A stretch of DNA of 64,000 bases. Source: Caldibacillus debilis DSM 16016 (GTDB lineage: Bacteria > Bacillota > Bacilli > Bacillales > Caldibacillaceae). The stretch's first letter is position 1. Every line of letters starts with the position of its first letter. The translations under genes and the position numbers were made by a program. The stretch spans positions 123,644 to 187,643 of the forward strand of contig NZ_KB912902.1 of assembly GCF_000383875.1 (NCBI RefSeq). Reading direction: 5' to 3'. This document shows positions 42,694 to 51,875 of the stretch, one piece after another. The notes under the pieces are model-generated. The model did no database searches. It was given only the letters and a program-made list of their open reading frames with translations, and was not told the origin of the DNA.

Positions 42694-43527
42694 ATGACGA
42701 AAAGGCAGCTCATTATGGAAAAGGCCATCGAACTCTTTGCCACGCAGGGCATCGAATCCACATCCGTCCAGCAAATCACGGAACTTTGCGGGATTTCGAA
42801 AGGCGCTTTTTATTTGTCGTTCAAGTCGAAAGAAGAATTGATCTTGTCGATCATCGACCATTTTATGAAAAAGATTGCCGCCGAGATTGACCGTGTGGTC
42901 AGAAAAAAGGCCGAACCGCAGGTGAAACTGTATGAATATTTCCTGACGACCTTTCAAATTTTTCAGGAACATAAGGATTTCGCCAAAATGTTCGTCAAAG
43001 AACATCTGCAGACGGTGAACGAGGAACTGCTCGAAAAATTGAACCGCTACGAAGAATTGATCGACGACGCGATCCTCAGGCTGCTGGAGGAGCTGTACGG
43101 CGGCGCGGTTGAAGCGAAAAAATACGACCTGCTCTTCTGCATGAAAGGTTTTATTGACGGTTACGCCAAAATCTTTTTCACCCTCGACCGGCCGGTCGAC
43201 CTGGAAAAGCTTTCCCGTTCCCTGGCGGAAAAAACGAATCTGTTGGCGAAACATTCCTCGGCGGTTTTTATCGATGAAGGCCTCATGCGGGAAATGCGGC
43301 ACCCGGCGAAGAACAAAATCACCCTTCCGCAAGTCTTGGAAGAGATCGGGCGCCTTTCGGAGGAAGTGGAGGAACCTTTGGAGCGGGAATCCCTCGACCT
43401 TTTGGCGGAACAATTGCAAAAGGAAAAACCGAGCCGCGCCATTGTTTTCGGCTTGCTGCAAAACCTAAAGAACGATGAAAAATGCGGGTGGCTCATTTTC
43501 CTGGTGAACCGCCTCCTCGACCAATAA
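42694..43527 (+). CDS. TetR/AcrR-family repressor (YerO type)
   Basis: A 277-residue regulator. The TetR HTH is at the N-terminus (RQLIMEKAIELFATQGIESTSVQQITELCGISKGAFYLSFKSKEELILSIIDHF, about 4-57). A helical ligand-binding domain and a long C-terminal extension follow (about 190-277, with SEEVEEPLERESLDLLAEQL). It is divergent from the swrC-like pump and separated by a 92-bp region with overlapping promoters and a palindromic operator, so it very likely represses the pump and itself. The ATG with AAGGCGGTGG upstream was chosen as start. Confidence 0.88.
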   Translation: MTKRQLIMEKAIELFATQGIESTSVQQITELCGISKGAFYLSFKSKEELILSIIDHFMKKIAAEIDRVVRKKAEPQVKLYEYFLTTFQIFQEHKDFAKMFVKEHLQTVNEELLEKLNRYEELIDDAILRLLEELYGGAVEAKKYDLLFCMKGFIDGYAKIFFTLDRPVDLEKLSRSLAEKTNLLAKHSSAVFIDEGLMREMRHPAKNKITLPQVLEEIGRLSEEVEEPLERESLDLLAEQLQKEKPSRAIVFGLLQNLKNDEKCGWLIFLVNRLLDQ

Positions 43528-44096
43528 TGCCGGTCTGCCGTTACCGGCCGGAGCCGGAGTTCCTTAGGCCGCGGACCGGTTCCGCGGCGGAAAATTCCGG
43601 CTTTTACGGTCCACGGGAAAAGGTCGTTGCCATGCCGCAGGAAACCGGATCGCCGGCTCCCGGTCCTGCCCGGAATCCAATCAGACGGTCGAGGTCCTTT
43701 TCAAGGGTGTTTCATGAACGGCAACGACGTTCCGGTAAACCATAAGAAAATTGCGAAAAACCCCGTATGGACATCGGCTCGCATCCCAACTCAGGAAAAA
43801 ATTGCGCCTGCCGGACCATCCGGTCTTCCTTGCCCTTTCACACCCGGATCAGAAAATCAAAAGGGCGGTTGCGCGAAAGCCATCGTCAGACTTCGCGGAC
43901 GCCCATTGAAAAGGCAACACGGATCCGAAACCGCCGCCCCCAAAGGATGGCTCCCTGACGCCATGGCACCGGCCGAGGCGCCAGGTTCCTTTTTTCATTC
44001 GGATTTTGGCCGTTCCCGGAAACAGACATTTTCCATCATCTTTCCGGATTTTTTCGCGCTCATCCAAGCCTACACACCCGACTCGGGTCCCCGTGT
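43528..44096. other. GC-rich gene-free region
   Basis: No gene, terminator or RNA recognised. Open frames overlap in all phases and lack domains. Confidence 0.45.
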
Positions 44097-44290
44097 CACC
44101 CGGGAAGGGATGCCGAAAAGCGGCCGGAGGCTGTTCCCATGACCGGCTCCCTTCGTCACCTGGAAACGGGCTGGAAAAGAAACGCGCGTTTTTCCGATGC
44201 CTTATGATCGCCCGTCCACCCGGGAATGGATGCCGGCAGGAGCGCAAAAGCTGATTTCCCCCGGACGGTCCCCTTTGGCACCTGGAAATC
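44097..44290. repeat. ~60-bp degenerate tandem repeat
   Basis: CACCCGGGAAGGGATGCC (44097), CACCTGGAAACGGGC (44157), CACCCGGGAATGGATGCC (44217) and CACCTGGAAATCC (44279) mark units 60, 60 and 62 bp long. In the minus frame they read as 20-residue repeats with HPFPGD or SPFPGD, but no ribosome binding site or stop discipline supports a gene. Confidence 0.65.
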
Positions 44291-44337
44291 CTCTATTCGG
44301 ACACCTCCTTATCCTCCGATTCCCTCCCCTTTTTCCT

Positions 44338-44881
44338 TCATGGCTTTTTTACAAATTCGACGAAGCGGTTTACGACCGCGTCCAGAAATTGCAGCGTCGC
44401 TTCATCCGTCAGCCGGCCGGATTCATCGAATTTTTCATGGGCGTTCGTGACTAAAAATTCGTTGGTTGAAGGAGGCAGGACCCTGGCCGACAAACCGGAG
44501 CTTCCCAAAATCTTCCGCAGATCGATTTGGGCGCGGACGGTCCCCAATATGCCCGTGGAAGCCCCCACGACCATCACCGGCTTATCCTTCATCTCCTTGT
44601 CGCCCCGGGACAGCCAGTCCAACGCGTTTTTTAATGCCCCCGGAATGGACCAGTTGTATTCCGGCGTGGCAATGATCACCCCGTCCGCCTTCTTCACTTT
44701 TTCCTTGAAGGTTTTGACCGCATCCGGCGGATCCGCTTCTTCATCCTGGTCGTAGAAAGGCAGCTCCCGGATGCTCAAGATTTCCAAATCAAAGGATTCC
44801 GCGTACCTTTCCCCGATCGTTTTCAAGAGTTTCGTGTTATACGTCTTTTCTTAAGCTTCCGGAAATGCCGACAAGTTTCAT
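44338..44881 (-). pseudogene. NADPH-dependent FMN reductase, frameshifted near the N-terminus
   Basis: AAGGAAGGGAG precedes an ATG at 44881 giving MKLVGISGSLRKD, then a stop. The next frame continues YNTKLLKTIGERYAESFDLEILSI through VIIATPEYNWSIPGALKNALDWLSRG and VVGASTGILGTVRAQIDLRKIL to the end. The break falls in the FMN-phosphate loop GSLRxxSxN around 44842 and is explained by loss of two bases (or gain of one). The rest (162 codons) is well preserved, so the damage is recent or a sequencing error. The family reduces FMN, azo dyes or quinones with NAD(P)H. Confidence 0.8.
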
Positions 44882-45229
44882 TGGGATCTCCCTTCCTTTT
44901 TGAAATTGCATACAACGCCATTGGCGCATTCAAAATCATTTTCCCACTTTTCATTTCGAAGAAAAACGATTGCGCTTTGACCGGAATGCCAATGCGGCGG
45001 GTGTTTCCGGAAATGTCGACAGGCTTAGTCGAATTCCCCTCTTCTCGCTGAGGAAATTTTTTTCATCTTAAAAATCTGCCATTCGAAAAAATTTCCCTTT
45101 CCGGCTTAATCTGTTTGCACCGGCTCTCGGAAAACTTCTCCCGCAAGGAATCCTTTCTGTACGGAGCCGAAATGCCCAACGTCCGAACCGCCCGGATACT
45201 GCCTTTTTCTACATCAATTTATATATATA
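44882..45229. other. Gene-free stretch
   Basis: Nothing recognised. The right end is AT-rich (a run of TA dinucleotides near 45221). Confidence 0.4.
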
Positions 45230-45400
45230 TTATTCATTTACGGGCTTTCCATTGATGATTAGTGAATGCACCTTTTCCCCTTCCAGGACAAATCCCATTT
45301 TTCTGTATAAGTTGAAGGCCTTCTCGTTGTCTTTGATAACGGTAAGTTCCGGCCGGGAAGTCGTGAAAAATCCCGTCATCATTTTCCTCTACGGGCCCGC
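45230..45400 (-). pseudogene. C-terminal fragment of a GNAT acetyltransferase
   Basis: The minus frame reads TTSRPELTVIKDNEKAFNLY, then RKMGFVLEGEKVHSLIINGK and PVNE before a stop. This is the C-terminal acetyl-CoA-binding part of GNAT enzymes ('v..dNekAinLYkkmGF...g'). The rest of the domain is missing. It abuts the unrelated remnant on the other strand. Confidence 0.65.
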
Positions 45401-46000
45401 CCCGCCGATGCATGGATCGGGCAAACGGATAAACTTTCCCGATTGTCCTATCTCCATGCCATCATGTACAAAATCGCCGACGATGAAACATTCAGCCGCT
45501 TTATTGACGAACATCGCTTGACCGATCAGATCGTTACGAAAACCAATGTTTTGCAAAACACCGAATATTATCAGAAGATTCTGAATATTATTTTATATAT
45601 CCATCTCGCGGCTGGTCACGACAATCAAATATCAGCCCTTTTTGGAAGCCGTAAAAAACCAATTCGGCGTGCACAGCAAAGAAATCGACGGGTACCTGTT
45701 TAACGAGAAAAAACCGGGATATTTAAGCTTGACCGGGCATCTGGGCGTGTCCAAACAAGAAAGCATGGAAGGTTTGATTATCTGGCCTTTGCTCATTGGC
45801 GGCTACGAATACGGATTTATGGTGCAAAAAGACGGAGAGGTTTATGAAATCAACCTGGACGAAGAATTGAACCCGATCGATCAGGGAGACGAAACGGCCG
45901 CCCGGCTCCTGGCGGAAAATGGGGGTCAGCTCCAAACGATGCTTTCCAAGGCGAAGGAAAGTTTGGGATTTAAAATGAATCTTTCCGAAAAACAAAATGC
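45398..46000 (+). pseudogene. Remnant of an unidentified gene split over two frames
   Basis: The first frame gives LSYLHAIMYKIADDETFSRF and so on to TEYYQKILNIILYIHL. Near 45604 the reading moves to a second frame (TTIKYQPFLEAVKNQFGVHS, then SLTGHLGVSKQESMEGLIIW, PLLIGGYEYGFMVQKDGEVYEINLDEELNP). Both parts have ordinary protein composition, but no ribosome binding site, no clean start and no natural stop; the frame runs on into GC-rich non-coding DNA. I do not recognise the family. Confidence 0.5.
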
Positions 46001-46467
46001 GGAGAAAGGATTCCCTTTTCTCCGCAGCATCGTGCCGTTCCCCGGTCCGGCCCATGGATCTTACCCGCCGTTTCCCCTTGCTTTTTCCATGATCTTTATC
46101 TCCGGAAAAAACGGGAACGGCGGAACCGTTCGAAGACCCCCTTTTTTATCTCCCTCCGTTTCACGTCCACCCGGCCTTTTCTCCGATGGTTTTACCCAGC
46201 GAGATCCACCGTCCCCAAAACTGGGAATTCCTTTTGCCTTTTTCCCCATGGGTGTTGCCCGGCGAAGGTCGAATTTCCTTACCGGGGAGGCCGGTGTTTG
46301 GCAAACGGGCGGTTGCGGCGGCCGGTCTCCTTTCCTTCGGATCCCCTTCGCCTTGCAAAAGGGATTCATGCGGGAAGAAGGTTGTCACCCAAAATTCGTA
46401 CGGAACGATCGGGGTTTTATTTGAACGAAGTGGGATAGTAAAAAATTCGTACCCCCCCTCGCCCCTT
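46001..46467. other. Gene-free stretch
   Basis: A hairpin GCGGAGAAAGG/CCTTTTCTCCGC at about 45999-46024 has no T-tract. Otherwise nothing recognised. Confidence 0.4.
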
Positions 46468-48069
46468 TTATCCTTGCAGTTTCGCATTTTCCAGCTCCTT
46501 TTGCCTCAATTCCACCCGGCGGATTTTTCCGGATGTGGTTTTCGGCAATTCATCGACAAATTCGATTTTTCTCGGATATTTATACGGTGCGGTGAGCCTC
46601 TTCACATGGTCCTGGATCTCCGGGATGAGGTCTTCCCGGTTTTTATCTTCCGGATTCCGCAGGACGATGAATGCTTTGACGACGCTTCCCCGGTCCGGGT
46701 CGGGGCTCGCGACGACGGCGCATTCTTTCACGGCCGGGTGCTTCGTCAGCGCGTCCTCCACCTCGAAGGGGCCGATCGTGTAGCCGGAACTGATGATGAT
46801 GTCATCGGAACGGCCCTCATACCAGAAATAGCCTTCCTCATCCTTCTTCGCCTGGTCCCCGGTAATGTACCACTCGCCGCGGAAGGCCGCTTCCGTCCTC
46901 CCCGGGTCTTTATAATATTCTTTAAATAATGCCGGCAAGCTGCGGTGGACGCCGATATCGCCGACTTCGCCGGGTCGGACCGGTTCGCCTTTTTCATCGA
47001 TGATGTCGATAACGTAGCCCGGCAAAGGTTTTCCCATGGAACCGGGTTTGATTTTCATGCCCGGCAGGTTCCCGATCATCATCGTATTTTCCGATTGGCC
47101 GTACCCGTCCCGGACATCGATGCCGAACTGCTCCTTAAACGTGGCGATGACTTGGGCGTTGAGCGGCTCCCCGGCGGATACGGCGCTCCTTAATTTCGGG
47201 AGGGAATACTTGGACAAATCGTTCAGCTTCGCCATGAACCGATATTCGGTCGGAGTGCAGCACAGCACGTTGATCTCATGTTCCTGCAATAGCTGCAAAT
47301 ATTTTTCCGGATGGAATTTTCCGTTGTACACGAAGGCGGTGGCGCCCAAACCGATCGTCGAAACGAAGGGGCTCCAAACCCATTTTTGCCAGCCGGGCGC
47401 CGCGGTGGCCCAAACCAGGTCCCCTTCCCGCACATCGAGCCAAAGTTTCCCGGCCATCCGCAAATGGCTGTATGCCCAGCCGTGGGTATGGGCGACCGCC
47501 TTCGGATTCCCTGTCGTTCCGGATGTATACGGCAGGAGGGCCAGATCCTCCCGGGCAGTGTTCTCTCCTTCATAGTAAACGCTTTCACTATTGGCAAGCC
47601 CCGTCAAGGAAATCCATCCGTCCGCCTCCCCTTCGCCGGCCGTAAACTTGTTTTTCAATGAAGGCAGCGGTTCCCCGATCCGGTCGACTTCGGCAGTCAA
47701 CGTATAGTAAGCGATGACCGTATTGGCTTCCGAATGGCTGATCCGGTAGCTTAAATCTTTCGCCCGCAGCATTTCCGAGCAGGGAATGATCACGATCCCG
47801 GCCTTCAAACAGGCCAGATACAAATAATAAGCCTCTGGCGACCGCGGGACGATGACGACCGCCCGGTCTCCCTTTTTTAACCCGTGATGCCGCAGGGCGT
47901 TGGCATATTGGTTGGTCCTTTCGATCAATTCCCGGTAGGAAATCAGCCGGGACGTCCCGTCTTCCGTCACATATTTGATCGCGATTCTCCCGGGATCGGC
48001 GGCAAATTGCTCGACCTCATCCCGGACAAAATTGTAAAAATCCGGCGCGGTTAATTCCTTTACACTCAT
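46468..48069 (-). CDS. mbcS: Acyl-CoA synthetase (MbcS/YtcI type)
   Basis: A 533-residue ANL-superfamily ligase. It has the AMP-binding loop LLPYTSGTTGNPKAVAHTHGW (about 195), ATAAPGWQKWVWSPFV, SAGEPLNAQVI, RDGYGQSENTMMIGN, GRSDDIIISSGYTIGPFEVE and the C-terminal lysine in LPKTTSGKIRRVELR. It should activate short branched or straight fatty acids; B. subtilis MbcS (YtcI) makes 2-methylbutyryl- and isobutyryl-CoA for branched lipids. The divergent amidohydrolase corresponds to ytcJ, which supports the assignment. The start ATG (MSVKELTAPD) follows GAGGAGGAATCGG. Confidence 0.87.
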   Translation of the reverse strand: MSVKELTAPDFYNFVRDEVEQFAADPGRIAIKYVTEDGTSRLISYRELIERTNQYANALRHHGLKKGDRAVVIVPRSPEAYYLYLACLKAGIVIIPCSEMLRAKDLSYRISHSEANTVIAYYTLTAEVDRIGEPLPSLKNKFTAGEGEADGWISLTGLANSESVYYEGENTAREDLALLPYTSGTTGNPKAVAHTHGWAYSHLRMAGKLWLDVREGDLVWATAAPGWQKWVWSPFVSTIGLGATAFVYNGKFHPEKYLQLLQEHEINVLCCTPTEYRFMAKLNDLSKYSLPKLRSAVSAGEPLNAQVIATFKEQFGIDVRDGYGQSENTMMIGNLPGMKIKPGSMGKPLPGYVIDIIDEKGEPVRPGEVGDIGVHRSLPALFKEYYKDPGRTEAAFRGEWYITGDQAKKDEEGYFWYEGRSDDIIISSGYTIGPFEVEDALTKHPAVKECAVVASPDPDRGSVVKAFIVLRNPEDKNREDLIPEIQDHVKRLTAPYKYPRKIEFVDELPKTTSGKIRRVELRQKELENAKLQG

Positions 48070-48428
48070 CCGATTCCTCCTCATTTCATGATTTATGTAC
48101 AAAATTATTATATCAGACTTTTGAAATATTTAAATATTATCAAAAAAACATTTTTTTAGTTTTTTTTATTTTATCAGAATAAATTTTTCGTAAAAGATTG
48201 GCCCTAAACTGGAATCCCGGGAAGTTCCCCGGGATATCCGCGTTTCACCATTCCGCTTTTTGGCGGAAGGCTCGAATCATGGCCAAGGGCCGATTGGAAC
48301 AAAGCAAGGGACAGTGGCAGGCTCTGCCGGAAAAGGTTTTTCACCCTCCCCGTATCGAAGATTCAATTTGTGATACAATGAACTTGTCAGCATTCCATTA
48401 TCCGAATGAGCCTTTAAGGAGGATCAGC
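48070..48428. other. Divergent regulatory region, AT-rich left half
   Basis: Contains CTGATATAATAAT on the minus strand (about 48110-48120) as probable mbcS -10, an ATATTTAAATAT palindrome near 48128, and GTGATACAATG (about 48370) as possible -10 for the plus-strand gene. The -35 elements are unclear. Confidence 0.45.
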
Positions 48429-49994
48429 ATGCCTTCCCAATATTTTGTGAACGGAAAAATTTTTACCGGGAAAAACGAAAGGGATTTCGTTTCGGCCATG
48501 AAGGTCACCGACGGAAAAATCGAATGGATCGGCCCGTCGGAACAGGTGGACGCCCCCGATCCGGTCGATCTGCAAGGGAAAACCATCGTTCCCGGTTTCA
48601 TTGACGCCCACGCCCATCCGCGCCTGCTTGCGGATATCGCCGGACAGGCCGCCATCACCATCCCCGAAGTCACGAATATCGAAGAAGCGATTGCCGCCTT
48701 AAAAAAGCAGGCGGAAAAAACGCCGGATGGCGGCTGGATCGAAGGCTGGGGCTGGGATGAGACAAAGCTCCTCGACGGCCGGCCGTTGAACCGCTTCGAC
48801 CTGGACCGGGTGTCGACGGAAAGGCCCGTCCACGTCATGCGCTCGGATTTTCACTCCTCCGCGGTCAACTCAAAGGCCCTCGAACTGGCGGGGATCGACA
48901 AGAGCACCGCCGATCCCTTCGGCGGGGAAATCGAAAGGGATGAAAACGGGGATCCGACAGGGATCATGATCGAAAACGCCAATCGGCTCATCGAGAACGC
49001 CAAACCGAAAAAAACGGAAGAAGAACGGATCGAAGGTATCGTGCGCACCGGACGGCGGCTCGCCCGGTTCGGCATCACTTCCGTCGCCGAAATGATGGGC
49101 CGCTGGAACGACCTGTCCCTTTTCCGGAAAGCGGAAAAACGGGGATTCAAACAGCGGCTCGTCCTCTACCTGCTTTGGGAGGAAGTGAAGGAATTGGGGA
49201 TCCGCCGATTGGAAGAAAGGGATTTGACCGGCCGCATCCGCATCGGCGGCGTGAAACTGTTTATGGACGGAACGATTTCCGGGAAGACGGCGTGGATGAA
49301 AGCCCCGTATCCGGGAACGGAGGAAAAGGGCATGCGGACTTGCACGAAGGAAGAATTGCTGGAAGCCGCCGAATTCGCCAGAAGGAACGGGATCCAGCTG
49401 GCGATCCATGCCATGGGCGACCGGGCCATCGAAGAGATTCTCCGCATCTTTGAGCCGGTCAAGCCCTGGATCGACGACGGCCCATCCATCCGCATTGAAC
49501 ACGCCTCGATCATGCGTCCGGAATTTTTCCGTAAAATGGACGGGAAAAAAATCGCCCTCGTTCCGCAAATCATTTTCTTCTTTGCCGAATACGAAAGCTA
49601 CCGGAACCATTTGGACGGGGAACGGTTTTCCTTGGCCTATCCTTTGCGGACGATGTACGAACAGAACGGATACATGGCCCTCTCCACCGACGCCCCGGCG
49701 ACCACCTGGGCCGAACCGGACAAGATCATGACAAGCATCAAAGCGGCGGTGACCCGGAAGGCCTATAACGGGCAAGACATCAACCGGGCGGAAAAAATTT
49801 CCCCGGAGCAAGCGGTGCTGCTTTTTACCGGAAAGGCGAAGGAAGTCTGCCGCCTGCACGAAACCGGAAGGTTGTTGCCGGGTTATGAGGCGGATTTTAT
49901 CGTCCTGGACGAGGACATTTTCACCACCGATCCCGATCGGCTGGACCGGGTGAAAGTGGCTGCCACTTATATTTCGGGAGAAAAGGTATGTTAA
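48429..49994 (+). CDS. ytcJ: Amidohydrolase, YtcJ type (Amidohydro_3)
   Basis: A 521-residue metal-dependent hydrolase. It opens with the beta-sandwich strand YFVNGKIFTG and KTIVPGFIDAHAHPRLLAD (the H-x-H metal ligands, about 62). VKLFMDGTISGKTAWMK (about 275), LAIHAMGDRAIEEILRI, IRIEHASIMRPE and LSTDAPATTWAEPD supply further ligands. It closes with a 'GyeADFIVLDED' strand. The family cleaves amide or ester bonds; the substrate of YtcJ is unknown. TAAGGAGG precedes the ATG. It is divergent from the mbcS-like gene, as in B. subtilis, and ends at a strong terminator. Confidence 0.88.
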   Translation: MPSQYFVNGKIFTGKNERDFVSAMKVTDGKIEWIGPSEQVDAPDPVDLQGKTIVPGFIDAHAHPRLLADIAGQAAITIPEVTNIEEAIAALKKQAEKTPDGGWIEGWGWDETKLLDGRPLNRFDLDRVSTERPVHVMRSDFHSSAVNSKALELAGIDKSTADPFGGEIERDENGDPTGIMIENANRLIENAKPKKTEEERIEGIVRTGRRLARFGITSVAEMMGRWNDLSLFRKAEKRGFKQRLVLYLLWEEVKELGIRRLEERDLTGRIRIGGVKLFMDGTISGKTAWMKAPYPGTEEKGMRTCTKEELLEAAEFARRNGIQLAIHAMGDRAIEEILRIFEPVKPWIDDGPSIRIEHASIMRPEFFRKMDGKKIALVPQIIFFFAEYESYRNHLDGERFSLAYPLRTMYEQNGYMALSTDAPATTWAEPDKIMTSIKAAVTRKAYNGQDINRAEKISPEQAVLLFTGKAKEVCRLHETGRLLPGYEADFIVLDEDIFTTDPDRLDRVKVAATYISGEKVC

Positions 49995-50014
49995 TTTCCC
50001 GCGCCTGAAATCGC

Positions 50015-50043
50015 AAGAGGGGACCCCCCTCTTTTTTTTTTTT
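50015..50043 (+). terminator. Terminator of the ytcJ-like gene
   Basis: AAGAGGGG/CCCCTCTT stem (50015-50022 and 50026-50033) followed by a run of about twelve T. Confidence 0.92.
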
Positions 50044-50100
50044 CGCGAAAAATATTTCGCCTTGCGAAGTAAAATGCTGGATATCTCCCATCTTTGCCGA

Positions 50101-50106
50101 TATAAT
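50101..50106 (+). promoter_or_regulatory. Probable -10 of the yfiBC operon
   Basis: TATAAT 39 bp upstream of the first ATG. The best -35 is CTGGAT, 18 bp upstream, which is weak. Confidence 0.45.
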
Positions 50107-50144
50107 AGTATAAAAATTGGAACAATTCTTCCTGGAGGGTTACC

Positions 50145-51875
50145 GTGAAACTGATCTTCACCTTTTTGAAACCGTACAAAGCCGCAGCTGTTGCGGCCTT
50201 TTCCCTGATGCTCACCGAACTTGCGGCGGAGCTCCTTCTCCCGTACTTCCTCGGAAGGATGATCAATGAAGGGGTTTTGGCCAAAGATATGGACCGGATT
50301 TCCTTCTGGGGCGGCATCATGATCGGGACGGCCCTGCTTTCTTTTGCGGCGGGGATTCTGAACTCTTTTTATTCGGCGCATGTCAGTTACGCTTTCGGTT
50401 ACGATCTCCGCAGCAGCCTGTTCCGGAAGGTGCAATCCTTCAGCTGCAGCACCCTGAACAAGTACCCTCCCTCCGCCCTGATCACCCGTTTTACCAACGA
50501 TATCCGGCAGATCCAAAACACGGTGTTCATGTCGCTGAGGATCATGGCGAAGGCGCCGCTTACGGTCATCGGCGGCGTGATCATGGCCTTCGTCGTCAAC
50601 GTAAGGCTTGCGGCGGTTTTCCTCATTACGGTTCCTGTTCTCATCGGTTTCTTATACTGGGTGTTTAAAGTCTCCCGCGGGATGTTCCGAAACATGCAGG
50701 ACCGTGTCGACAGACTGAACCGGGTCATGCAGGAAAACCTCGCCGGCATGCGGATCATCAAAGCGTTTTGGCGCAGGGATTACGAACGGATCCGTTTTGA
50801 AAGGGCCAACGAAGACCTTTCCCGGGCGACGAGAACCGCTTTCCAATTTATCGAAGCTTCTTCGCCGGTCTTATTTTTCGTCATGAACATGAGTTTAGCC
50901 GCCATCCTTTGGTTCGGAAGCCAACAGATCGGTTCCGGCCAAACCAATGTGGGCCAGGTGGTCTCCGTTGTCAATTACGCCTTGAGGGTTTCCATGTCCA
51001 TGTCCATGTTTTCCTTCATCATTACGTCCTTTTCCCGGACCAAGGCATCCGCCGACCGCATCGGCGAAATTATGCGGATCCGGGACGTTTCGGAGGAAAC
51101 GGGAGCGGCCGATCCGAATCTGGCGGTCACCAAGGGGAAGGTGGAATTCCGCCATGTCACTTTTTCCTTTCCCGACAAGGACGAACCGGTGCTGAAGGAT
51201 ATCTCTTTTACCGTAAACCCCGGAGAAAAGCTGGCGATCATCGGAGCCACCGGGGCGGGAAAGACATCCCTTTTCCTCCTCCTGCCGAGACTGTTTGACG
51301 TGCAATCGGGGGAAATCCTTATCGACGATTCGCCGATCACCGCCTATCCGGTCAAAAACTTGCGGAACGGCATCGGCTTCATCCCGCAAACCCCCTTTCT
51401 TTTTTCCGGGACGATCCGGGAAAACATCGCCTGGGGAAATACGGGAGCGGCTGAGGAAGAAATTATCCGGGCTGCCGAGGACGCCCAAATCCACGCCGCC
51501 ATCTGCAACTTTCCCGATCGGTATGACACGAGGGTCGGGCAGAAAGGCGTGAATTTATCGGGGGGACAAAAACAGCGGATCTCCATCGCCCGGGCGCTGG
51601 TAAGAAAACCGAAAATCCTGCTGATGGATGACAGCACGAGCGCGTTGGACGCGGAAACCGAATCCCGGCTGCTGGAGGCGATCCGGCGCTACCGGTGCAC
51701 GACGATCCTGATCACGCAAAAAATTTCCACCGCCCGCATGGCCGACAAGATCTGTCTGATCGACGACGGCAGAATCGCCGCCCTCGGGACCCATGAAGAA
51801 TTGCTGGAAGCCTCCCCCCTGTACCGAAAAATCGCCGAATCCCAATCCGGAAAGGAGTGGCATTATGCCCGCTAA
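50145..51875 (+). CDS. yfiB: Heterodimeric multidrug ABC exporter, subunit with degenerate ATP site (YfiB type)
   Basis: A 576-residue half-transporter. Six N-terminal helices (about 1-310) are followed by the ATPase with Walker A GATGAGKTSLFLLLP, signature LSGGQKQRISIARAL and Walker B ILLMDDSTSALD. The catalytic Glu after Walker B is Asp and the switch His is Gln (ILITQKIST). This is the normal asymmetry of heterodimeric exporters such as YfiB/YfiC, BmrC/BmrD and TM287/288, where one site binds ATP but hydrolyses poorly. It pairs with the overlapping downstream gene. The start ATG follows CCTGGAGGGTT. The substrate is unknown. Confidence 0.9.
   Translation: MKLIFTFLKPYKAAAVAAFSLMLTELAAELLLPYFLGRMINEGVLAKDMDRISFWGGIMIGTALLSFAAGILNSFYSAHVSYAFGYDLRSSLFRKVQSFSCSTLNKYPPSALITRFTNDIRQIQNTVFMSLRIMAKAPLTVIGGVIMAFVVNVRLAAVFLITVPVLIGFLYWVFKVSRGMFRNMQDRVDRLNRVMQENLAGMRIIKAFWRRDYERIRFERANEDLSRATRTAFQFIEASSPVLFFVMNMSLAAILWFGSQQIGSGQTNVGQVVSVVNYALRVSMSMSMFSFIITSFSRTKASADRIGEIMRIRDVSEETGAADPNLAVTKGKVEFRHVTFSFPDKDEPVLKDISFTVNPGEKLAIIGATGAGKTSLFLLLPRLFDVQSGEILIDDSPITAYPVKNLRNGIGFIPQTPFLFSGTIRENIAWGNTGAAEEEIIRAAEDAQIHAAICNFPDRYDTRVGQKGVNLSGGQKQRISIARALVRKPKILLMDDSTSALDAETESRLLEAIRRYRCTTILITQKISTARMADKICLIDDGRIAALGTHEELLEASPLYRKIAESQSGKEWHYAR

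Noticed and set aside
48870-50516. 548-codon minus-strand frame opposite ytcJ and yfiB
   Set aside because: It crosses two well-supported genes and a terminator, and its composition (His/Arg/Gly-rich) is that of an antisense shadow.
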